Shown: piece after piece, positions 1 to 5,483 of the stretch | Layout: each line of letters begins with the position of its first letter | Position numbering within the stretch: the stretch's first letter is position 1 | Origin: Minisyncoccota bacterium | Lineage (GTDB): Bacteria; Patescibacteriota; Minisyncoccia; Moranbacterales; GCA-2747515 | Assembly: GCA_938034715.1 (NCBI GenBank) | Contig: CALHMM010000079.1 | Span: forward strand, 1-8,226 | Length of the DNA stretch: 8,226 nt | Direction: 5' to 3' | Notes under the pieces: generated by a model | What the model was told of the DNA's origin: nothing | Seen by the model: the letters and a program-made list of their open reading frames with translations, nothing else | Database searches by the model: none | Translations under genes and position numbers: made by a program

Positions 1-17
1 CATACAATCTAAATTTC

Positions 18-134
18 CGTAGAAACGCAGGCTGTTATTTCTATAACGCAAGACCTCGTGAGGAATTATTTATGAAATCTCCCAAAGAGAATTCTGGTCG
101 ATAATAGTTCAATTCTGCGTGAAGCAGGATTTTT
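18..134 (+). promoter_or_regulatory. Structured L10-type leader upstream of rplJ
   Basis: This untranslated stretch folds on paper into a three-way junction. The closing stem pairs 18-24 with 113-119 (7 bp, one G-U). Helix two pairs 33-38 with 43-48 around a 4-base loop. Helix three pairs 52-55 with 96-99, then has a one-sided UCGUG bulge, then pairs 61-67 with 90-95 (one bulged G). The position directly before rplJ and the junction shape suit an autoregulatory leader bound by the L10(L12)n complex, as known in Bacillus subtilis and Escherichia coli. I cannot align it with confidence to the published L10 leader consensus, so the identity rests on position and folding. The promoter lies outside the window. 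Confidence 0.55.
111..134 (+). terminator. Attenuator hairpin in the rplJ leader
   Basis: Bases 111-118 pair with 124-131 (8 bp, one G-U) around a 5-base loop and run into TTTTTATTT. This is the form of a Rho-independent terminator, sitting 23 bases before the rplJ start codon. Its 5' strand is also the 3' strand of the leader's closing stem (113-119) and of an alternative stem (25-30 with 115-120), so the hairpins exclude one another. That arrangement suggests transcription attenuation of rplJ-rplL. Confidence 0.6.
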
Positions 135-156
135 ATTTGTCATAAAGACACACGCT

Positions 157-669
157 ATGCTAACACGTAGTCAAAAAGAAGAAATTGTTCAAAAACTAAC
201 CAAGGAACTTGAAACCGCTCCTGCTGCAGTATTTGCAGATTTCAAAGGACTCGGCGCAAATGATATGGTTAAAGTAAAGAAGGAGCTTCGCGAATCTGGA
301 TCAACATTTCAAATCATCAAAAAGAAGCTTCTAGCGATCGCACTAAAAAACAACAACATCGACCTCGATACGAAAAGCCTTGATGGTCAAGTCGCAATTT
401 CTGTCTCAGCTGATGAGGTAACTAGTGCAAAACTTATCGCAAAAATTGCAAAGGACAATGAAAACATCAAGCTAATAGGTGGCGTACTTGATGGAGACTT
501 ACTAACACTCGAAGAGGCAGTCGCACTTTCCAAGATGCCGTCTCTTGATGAGCTCCGAGGACAGTTCGTTGGACTCTTACAGTCACCTGCAAAGAGTTTT
601 GCCAGTGCAATTCAAACACCACAAAAATCATTTGCTGGTGCAATGGAGTCACTCGCAGCAAGTAAATAA
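157..669 (+). CDS. rplJ: Large-subunit ribosomal protein L10 (uL10)
   Basis: L10 anchors the L7/L12 dimers to the 23S rRNA stalk base and so helps recruit translation GTPases. The 170-residue product has the L10 hallmarks: an N-terminal [10 protein letters not shown] helix, FADFKGL near residue 27, the rRNA-contact region ending KKKLLAIAL near residue 60, and KMPS before the C-terminal helix. From about residue 129 the C-terminal helix falls into three similar stretches, the last two introduced by SPAKSFASA and TPQKSFAGA; these are the expected L12-dimer docking sites. The length is normal (E. coli has 165 residues). No Shine-Dalgarno sequence precedes the ATG. It is first in an operon with rplL, 26 bases downstream, and is probably controlled by the attenuating leader before it. 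Confidence 0.97.
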   Translation: MLTRSQKEEIVQKLTKELETAPAAVFADFKGLGANDMVKVKKELRESGSTFQIIKKKLLAIALKNNNIDLDTKSLDGQVAISVSADEVTSAKLIAKIAKDNENIKLIGGVLDGDLLTLEEAVALSKMPSLDELRGQFVGLLQSPAKSFASAIQTPQKSFAGAMESLAASK

Positions 670-695
670 TTTCAACAAACACTAACATTAAATTT

Positions 696-1067
696 ATGGC
701 AGCAGACCTAAAGAAAATGGCAGACGAATTCGTTGCCTTAAGCGTAAAAGAGGTAAATGAGCTCGTAACAATTCTAAAAGACGAGCACGGGATTGAGCCA
801 GCAGCAGCAGCGGCAGTAGTAGCAGGACCAGGTGGAGCAGAAGCAGCAGAAGAAAAGTCAGAATTTGACGTTGAACTAACTGCAGCTGGAGATAGCAAAA
901 TCAATGTGATCAAAGCTGTTCGAGAAATCACTGGACAAGGACTAAAAGAAGCCAAAGATATGGTTGACGGCGCTCCTGTAGTTGTGAAAGAAGCAGCTGC
1001 AAAAGAGGAAGCTGAAGAAATCAAAGGAAAGCTAGAGGAAGCTGGTGCAACTGTAACACTAAAATAA
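696..1067 (+). CDS. rplL: Large-subunit ribosomal protein L7/L12 (bL12)
   Basis: L7/L12 forms the mobile stalk of the 50S subunit and stimulates EF-Tu, EF-G and other translation GTPases. The 123 residues show the usual order: an N-terminal dimerisation domain (1 to about 33, [11 protein letters not shown]), an Ala/Gly-rich flexible hinge (about 34-54, with five alanines in a row), and a C-terminal domain from residue 55. The GTPase-binding motif is intact ([19 protein letters not shown]), and the protein ends in a typical [12 protein letters not shown]. It follows rplJ by 26 bases without a Shine-Dalgarno sequence, and a strong terminator begins 15 bases after its stop. The rplJ-rplL order is the near-universal one. 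Confidence 0.98.
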   Translation: MAADLKKMADEFVALSVKEVNELVTILKDEHGIEPAAAAAVVAGPGGAEAAEEKSEFDVELTAAGDSKINVIKAVREITGQGLKEAKDMVDGAPVVVKEAAAKEEAEEIKGKLEEAGATVTLK

Positions 1068-1081
1068 ACTCACTTTCTGCG

Positions 1082-1106
1082 AAACCCTGCATATGCAGGG
1101 TTTTTT
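1082..1106 (+). terminator. Intrinsic terminator of rplJ-rplL
   Basis: A perfect 9-bp stem (1082-1090 with 1095-1103) with an ATAT loop is followed directly by T residues to 1106; the core is CCCTGCATATGCAGGG. It sits 15 bases after the rplL stop. The end of the T-run is also the first part of the next gene's -35 box. Confidence 0.93.
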
Positions 1107-1134
1107 GATATGTGAAAATTTCAACTGCTATAAT
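1105..1134 (+). promoter_or_regulatory. Promoter of mutY(-ispH)
   Basis: A TTGATA -35 box (1105-1110, 5/6) stands 18 bases from a perfect TATAAT -10 box (1129-1134), which carries an upstream TGC extension (1126-1128). Transcription should start near 1141, about 13 bases before the ATG at 1154. This rules against the upstream in-frame ATG at 1112, which lies inside the promoter. Confidence 0.85.
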
Positions 1135-1153
1135 AAATATCTATAGCAAACAA

Positions 1154-2047
1154 ATGATAACATCAACACAAAAACTTGAAATTCAAAAGAGAATACTCTC
1201 CTGGTATGCAGAAATGGGTCGTAACGATCTCCCGTGGAGGCAAACAGACAATCTCTACCATATCCTCATCAGCGAGATTATGCTTCAACAAACAAACGTA
1301 CCAAAAGTTCGCGAAAGGTACGTAAGTTTCTTAGAAAAATTTCCAGATGTAAACGCATTAGCAAATGCCAAACAATCAGATGTTCTCAGAGCTTGGCAGG
1401 GACTCGGGTACAACCGTAGAGCACTAAATCTACACAAGTGCGCAAAAATACTTCACTCTAAATACGATGAAAAAGTGCCAGAAAACGTAGATACGTTGCT
1501 AACTCTACCAGGTATAGGGCCGTACACAAGCAACGCCATACTCATCTTTGGCAAAAACCATGATCTCGCAACAATAGATGTAAATGTAGAAAGAGTTATC
1601 CGTAGGCTACACGGGAATAAAAACTGGAAAAAATTAAAGTCTCCATCAGACAAAATAAAGCAATTTGTACCAAAAGGTCACTCAAGGGAATGGCATGAGG
1701 CACTTATGGACTTTGCATCTGCAATTTGTACCAAGAGAAAAGCTAAATGCTTAATCTGCCCACTAAAAGATTTTTGCAAGTCATTTCCAGATCCAAGTGA
1801 CTTCACAAAACCTAAGAATAGAGAGGTGGGGAGAGAGGAAAATGGGAAGCATGTTCCCAGGAGGATCTTTCGTGGCAGAATCATAGAGCTCTTAAGAGAA
1901 AGAAGGTGTGATCTCACACAAATAGGAGTGACGATAAAGTCTGACTGGAACGACATCTCTGACAAAAAATGGCTCAAAGAAATACTAGACAACCTCGAAA
2001 AAGAAGGTATGATAGAGAGAATTAGGCAAAAATGGAAGCTCAAATAA
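1154..2047 (+). CDS. mutY: A/G-specific adenine DNA glycosylase (MutY-like, no NUDIX domain)
   Basis: MutY excises adenine mispaired with 8-oxoguanine in base-excision repair. Counting from ATG 1154 (297 residues), the catalytic helix SEIMLQQT carries Glu41, the helix-hairpin-helix is LPGIGPYTS (118-126), the catalytic Asp is D142 in ATIDVNVERV, and the [4Fe-4S] cysteines are C192, C199, C202 and C208 with the exact C-X6-C-X2-C-X5-C spacing. Residues from about 235 read RIFRGRIIELLRE and then a helical stretch ending EGMIERIRQKWKLK. This resembles a small winged helix, not the C-terminal NUDIX-like domain that recognises 8-oxoG in E. coli MutY. An ATG at 1112 would add 14 residues but overlaps the promoter. 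A related thymine or uracil glycosylase (Mig.Mth type) is possible, but LQQT with the E/D pair favours MutY. ispH follows after 25 bases. Confidence 0.9.
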   Translation: MITSTQKLEIQKRILSWYAEMGRNDLPWRQTDNLYHILISEIMLQQTNVPKVRERYVSFLEKFPDVNALANAKQSDVLRAWQGLGYNRRALNLHKCAKILHSKYDEKVPENVDTLLTLPGIGPYTSNAILIFGKNHDLATIDVNVERVIRRLHGNKNWKKLKSPSDKIKQFVPKGHSREWHEALMDFASAICTKRKAKCLICPLKDFCKSFPDPSDFTKPKNREVGREENGKHVPRRIFRGRIIELLRERRCDLTQIGVTIKSDWNDISDKKWLKEILDNLEKEGMIERIRQKWKLK

Positions 2048-2072
2048 CCGACTAATTATACAAAATACATCT

Positions 2073-3026
2073 ATGATTTCACAAGTTATCACTGTTTCAC
2101 CAAGAGGTTTTTGTGCAGGAGTTGCTAGATCTATTGACGTTGTCGAGGACTGTCTCGAAATATTTGGTGCACCTGTCTATGTAAAGCACGCCATAGTGCA
2201 CAATAAATCAGTTGTAAATGATCTGGCAGAAAAAGGAGCTATTACTGTAGAAGAAGTCTCTGAGATACCAAAAGGTGCAATTGCAGTTTTTTCTGCACAT
2301 GGCTCACCACCAGAACATTACGAACAGGCCAAAGCACGAGGGGTACGCATCATTGATGCTACCTGTCCACTTGTTACAAAGGTCCATATAGAGATTATCC
2401 GCTACATCAAAGATGGATTCAAAGTAATATATGTAGGACACAAAGGACACGTAGAGGGGATAGGGGTACTTGGCGAAGCTCAGAAACTTGGAATCAAAGT
2501 CCCACTCGTCGATAACATCAAGGACGTAGCAAAACTTGACTATCCAGCAGATGCAAAAGTTGTCATACTCACACAAACAACTCTAAGCATAGACGAGACA
2601 GCCTTAATAATAAAGGCTATAAAACAAAAGTATACTAACACAACTGAGCCGTCAGCTAGCGATATTTGCTTCGCAACAACAAACAGACAAGGAGCAATTA
2701 AATTCCTTGCACAAAAGGTGGACATCGCACTCGTTGTAGGGTCCGTAACATCATCAAACTCAAACCGACTTGTCGAAGTAGTAAAGAACGAAGGTGTCCC
2801 AGCATATCTAATCGATACTGTAGACGAAATTGATCCTAAGTGGCTAGAAGGAAAAAATATTGTTGGCATAAGTGCAGGCGCAAGTGCACCAGAGTACCGA
2901 GTACAGGAAATCGTTGATTACTTCCTTAAAAACGGAGCCAAAGCATCAACCTACGATCCAATCGATGAAAACATGTCATTCATAGAACCTGCTGAACTAA
3001 CAAAAGCCAAGCAAGCTGCTAAGTAA
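2073..3026 (+). CDS. ispH: 4-hydroxy-3-methylbut-2-enyl diphosphate reductase (IspH/LytB)
   Basis: IspH catalyses the last step of the MEP isoprenoid pathway, reducing HMBPP to IPP and DMAPP with a [4Fe-4S] cluster. All three cluster cysteines are present: C14 (PRGFCAGV), C98 (DATCPLVTK) and C199 (DICFATTNRQ). So are the counterparts of the E. coli substrate and proton-relay residues: H43 (HAIVHN), H76 (SAHG), H126 and E128 (GHKGHVEG), T169 (TQTTLS) and the SSNSNRL diphosphate loop. The 317 residues match the family length. No convincing promoter or Shine-Dalgarno sequence lies in the 25-base gap after mutY, so cotranscription from the mutY promoter is likely. No other MEP gene is in the window, so whether the pathway is complete cannot be judged here. 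Confidence 0.97.
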   Translation: MISQVITVSPRGFCAGVARSIDVVEDCLEIFGAPVYVKHAIVHNKSVVNDLAEKGAITVEEVSEIPKGAIAVFSAHGSPPEHYEQAKARGVRIIDATCPLVTKVHIEIIRYIKDGFKVIYVGHKGHVEGIGVLGEAQKLGIKVPLVDNIKDVAKLDYPADAKVVILTQTTLSIDETALIIKAIKQKYTNTTEPSASDICFATTNRQGAIKFLAQKVDIALVVGSVTSSNSNRLVEVVKNEGVPAYLIDTVDEIDPKWLEGKNIVGISAGASAPEYRVQEIVDYFLKNGAKASTYDPIDENMSFIEPAELTKAKQAAK

Positions 3027-3092
3027 GTTACACAGTCAATTCAGTCAATCTAGAAATTTACAAAAAAACACTCGCATAATTTTCCCAAAAAG

Positions 3093-3101
3093 TGCTATAA
3101 T
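3093..3101 (+). promoter_or_regulatory. Extended -10 promoter of the 3163 membrane-protein gene
   Basis: TGCTATAAT is a perfect TATAAT with a TGn extension. No good -35 box is visible at the proper distance (CTCGCA at 3071-3076 matches 3/6, 19-base spacer), as is usual for extended -10 promoters. Transcription would start near 3108, giving an A-rich leader of about 55 bases without a Shine-Dalgarno sequence. Confidence 0.65.
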
Positions 3102-3162
3102 AAAATAAACAAAAAAGGCTAGTAAGAAAAATCACCAAAACCAAAAAGTTTAGCAAAAATAA

Positions 3163-4254
3163 ATGGATCTTAAACAATCTCACGCAACAATAACCAGTGA
3201 AGCTTCTAAGAAGCTTACAGACATGCGCAAGAAAAATCGCAAACTGCGTCCCTACGACATAATCATGGCCGTCATCGTCGTAGCTCTTGGCATCGTTTTT
3301 TATTTCTCATTTGATAGAGCGATAGCCCAGAGCTCGTGGATCCCACCATTTATTACATTTTCGCTCTACATAAGCGCTTTTTTCATTCTCACGCTAACTG
3401 GGGGCAAAAAGAAAGTTTCCATCATCGCAATCTGTGCCTCTTTGCTAACAAGCTTACTTTTCACGCAGCATCTAATACAAATCGTTGCAATTATTATTGC
3501 AGGATTGTTATGTTGGAGAAGTATAACCCTTATTAGAGACGCACTATTCTCTACAATAAAAATTGAAGTGGGTAGGGCCCTACATCTTGGATTTACATCA
3601 TTTGTACTAGCAATATCAATCGTAATGTCATCGCAATACTATGTAAAAATCAGCCAATACGAAAATTCAGCTCTAGTACAAAAAGTCATAAGCTCAAACA
3701 CAACTGCTACCATAGACATCACAAGCAAGATAATGAGCTACCTCAGAAATGATAATGACCCTACAAAAAAATCAGCAACCGTGGATACATATTTAGAAGA
3801 GACTATACTCTTATCTAAAAATGAAAATGAAGAGACCTCTTCAATATTTGACAGCTTTACAAATAGCATCGGGATTGATCCAACTTTAATCAAAGAAACC
3901 ACCCAGGCTATACCGGAATTAGAGGCGCAGCTAGAAAACTCCATTATTGAAAAAACGAGAAATCAGATCTCGCAAAACATCGGTATAAACCTAACTGGTT
4001 CTGAGAAAATAACAGATGTACTTACAGAACTTGCAGCAATTAAAGCTCAGAATCTAGTGGAGGAAAATCAAGCTCTTGCAGGTGCGATCCCAATTATCCT
4101 TACAATTTTCCTCTTTCTCGCTCTTATTTCGATTGGATCTATATTACGATTCTTCTGGATCTTCCTTGTACGATGTGTCTTCTGGCTCCTCAAGTTCTAC
4201 GGTGTGATTGAGACAATCTACGTAAAAAAAGACGTTGAAGTCATAAAATTCTAA
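3163..4254 (+). CDS. Multi-pass membrane protein of unknown function
   Basis: I do not recognise a named family. The 363 residues begin with a basic, probably cytoplasmic stretch (KKNRKLR, 23-29). Hydrophobic segments follow at about 33-50, 61-79, 85-101, 104-118 and 140-157. Then comes a soluble, charged, mostly helical region (about 158-303) with TVDTYLEETI and several Ile/Leu-heptad-like stretches. A sixth membrane segment lies at about 305-327, followed by an aromatic, possibly amphipathic helix (330-346) and the short tail KKDVEVIKF. By the positive-inside rule the central domain is outside the membrane and the tail inside. There is no signal peptide, lipobox or catalytic motif. An in-frame TAA directly before the ATG fixes this as the first possible start. 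It has its own promoter and sits alone between ispH and the heat-shock operator of dnaJ. The architecture recalls uncharacterised CPR membrane proteins, but that is from memory only. Confidence 0.85.
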   Translation: MDLKQSHATITSEASKKLTDMRKKNRKLRPYDIIMAVIVVALGIVFYFSFDRAIAQSSWIPPFITFSLYISAFFILTLTGGKKKVSIIAICASLLTSLLFTQHLIQIVAIIIAGLLCWRSITLIRDALFSTIKIEVGRALHLGFTSFVLAISIVMSSQYYVKISQYENSALVQKVISSNTTATIDITSKIMSYLRNDNDPTKKSATVDTYLEETILLSKNENEETSSIFDSFTNSIGIDPTLIKETTQAIPELEAQLENSIIEKTRNQISQNIGINLTGSEKITDVLTELAAIKAQNLVEENQALAGAIPIILTIFLFLALISIGSILRFFWIFLVRCVFWLLKFYGVIETIYVKKDVEVIKF

Positions 4255-4271
4255 AGCAAAAAATCAACGAA

Positions 4272-4298
4272 CTAGCACTCAGCAGATGGGATTGCCAA
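4272..4298 (+). promoter_or_regulatory. CIRCE-like operator (HrcA site)
   Basis: CTAGCACTC-N9-GATTGCCAA matches the CIRCE consensus TTAGCACTC-N9-GAGTGCTAA at 15 of 18 positions, with the exact 9-base spacer. The right half-site covers the -35 box of the dnaJ promoter, where a bound HrcA repressor would block RNA polymerase. CIRCE normally controls groESL and dnaK/dnaJ operons in bacteria with HrcA; no hrcA gene is in the window. The match is by eye. Confidence 0.85.
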
Positions 4299-4320
4299 TT
4301 TTTTGTTCTCATGATATTAT
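4292..4320 (+). promoter_or_regulatory. Promoter of dnaJ(-miaB)
   Basis: TTGCCA (4292-4297, 5/6) and TATTAT (4315-4320, 5/6) are 17 bases apart, and the -10 box has a TGA extension (4312-4314). Transcription should start near 4327, leaving a leader of about 53 bases. The weak purine run AAAAGAGA before the ATG is the nearest thing to a ribosome binding site. A second, weaker -10 candidate (GATAAT, 4332-4337) lies just downstream. Confidence 0.78.
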
Positions 4321-4379
4321 CCTTTAGATACGATAATGTTGATGACAAACAAATATAACCATCATAAAAGAGAATTACC

Positions 4380-5456
4380 ATGGCTGACTATTACGACCTT
4401 CTTGGCGTCAAAAAAGATGCAACAGAAAGTGAAATAAAAAAAGCTTTCCGTAAGGCTGCTCATAAGCACCACCCAGATAAAGATGGTGGAGATGAAAAAA
4501 AATTCAAAGAAATAAACGAAGCTTACCAAGTACTATCTGACTCAAATAAAAGAGCGCAGTATGACCAATTTGGATCAGCAGGACCAGGTGGAGCTGGATT
4601 CGGTGGAGCACAAGGCGGTGGCTTTGGTGGATTTGGCGGCTTCGGTGGAGCACAAGGCGGCGGATTCGAGTTTAATTTTGGTGGTGGAGGAGCGGAAGAT
4701 ATTTTCAGTGAAATGTTTGGAGGAGGGAAAAGAAATGCGCGAGGACAAGACATACAAGTGGGGTTGAGTATCAGCTTTGCAGAAATGATAACCGGCGTTG
4801 AGAAAACAGTAAGGATAAAGAAAGCAATCACATGCGTCCATTGCGATGGATCTGGAGGAGAGCCGCAAGCAGGACAAGAGACCTGCTCTACATGCGAAGG
4901 CTCAGGTCGCGTACAGAAAGTCATGCGTACGATGCTTGGAAACATTGCACAGGAAGCAGTCTGTCCTGATTGTACAGGGAAAGGTAAAAGATACGAGAAA
5001 AACTGCACAGTCTGCGGCGGAGATGGTCACGAAACAAAAGAAGTTGAAGAAGTCTTTGATATTCCTGCAGGTATTAGCAGTGGCCAAACAGTAGCTTTCG
5101 GAGGGAAAGGGATGGCTGGAGAAAATGGAGCCCCAGCAGGTGATTTGCATGTAGTAGTGGATGTGTCAGGTGATCAGAGATACCAACGAGAAGGGGATAA
5201 TGTTATAAGTGAAACTCATATCTCATTTGCGCAAGCTGCATTGGGAGACAAAGTCTCGATAGAAACAGTAGAGGGAGACGTGAAAATGAAAATTCCCGCT
5301 GGCACCCAATCTGGGGAAATTTTTCGCATAAAATCAAAAGGAGTTCCACGACTTCAAGGATTTGGCAGAGGTGACCATATGGTTACTGTTGTGGTTGACG
5401 TACCAACAAAACTATCGCGATCACAAAAGAAACTTATCGAAAAACTAGATCTGTAA
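4380..5456 (+). CDS. dnaJ: Molecular chaperone DnaJ (Hsp40, type I)
   Basis: DnaJ delivers unfolded clients to DnaK and stimulates its ATPase in the cytoplasm. All type I domains are present in 358 residues: a J-domain (1-65) with the essential HPD at 31-33, a Gly/Phe region (about 66-116), and a zinc domain with four CXXCXGXG units (C152/C155, C169/C172, C195/C198, C209/C212). The C-terminal substrate-binding domains follow, with GDLHVVVDV and the FAQAALGDKVSIETVEG motif. The C-terminus (KLIEKLDL) is slightly shorter than in E. coli DnaJ (376 residues). The Gly/Phe region holds an exact 20-bp DNA repeat. It is the first gene after the CIRCE-controlled promoter; dnaK and grpE are not adjacent here. 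miaB follows after 27 bases. Confidence 0.98.
   Translation: MADYYDLLGVKKDATESEIKKAFRKAAHKHHPDKDGGDEKKFKEINEAYQVLSDSNKRAQYDQFGSAGPGGAGFGGAQGGGFGGFGGFGGAQGGGFEFNFGGGGAEDIFSEMFGGGKRNARGQDIQVGLSISFAEMITGVEKTVRIKKAITCVHCDGSGGEPQAGQETCSTCEGSGRVQKVMRTMLGNIAQEAVCPDCTGKGKRYEKNCTVCGGDGHETKEVEEVFDIPAGISSGQTVAFGGKGMAGENGAPAGDLHVVVDVSGDQRYQREGDNVISETHISFAQAALGDKVSIETVEGDVKMKIPAGTQSGEIFRIKSKGVPRLQGFGRGDHMVTVVVDVPTKLSRSQKKLIEKLDL
4599..4660 (+). repeat. Direct repeat in the dnaJ Gly/Phe region
   Basis: An exact 20-bp sequence occurs at 4599-4618 and 4641-4660, a period of 42 bases. Each copy begins the residue stretch FGGAQGGGF (74-82 and 88-96). This looks like an in-frame 14-codon duplication of the flexible linker and could vary in copy number between strains. 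Confidence 0.9.
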
Positions 5457-5483
5457 TACTTCAAACTTCCAAAAATTACGTTC

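Noticed and set aside
467..1024. A 185-codon open frame on the minus strand across rplJ and rplL.
   Set aside because: It is wholly antisense to two certain ribosomal protein genes, and its Ala/Ser-rich composition mirrors the rplL hinge codons. It is a shadow.
1112..1153. A longer N-terminus for MutY starting at ATG 1112.
   Set aside because: It would start upstream of the predicted transcription start and overlap the -10 box; the added residues do not resemble MutY.
2048..2072. A possible separate promoter before ispH (ATTATA near 2055).
   Set aside because: No acceptable -35 box or TGn extension is present, unlike the other promoters in the window; cotranscription with mutY is simpler.
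3033..3049. CAGTCAAT repeated twice after ispH, as a possible terminator or operator.
   Set aside because: There is no dyad, no hairpin and no T-run; two 8-base copies in A+T-rich sequence are weak evidence.
4523..5008. A 161-codon minus-strand frame, rich in proline, opposite dnaJ.
   Set aside because: The proline runs are the complement of the glycine codons in the DnaJ Gly/Phe region.
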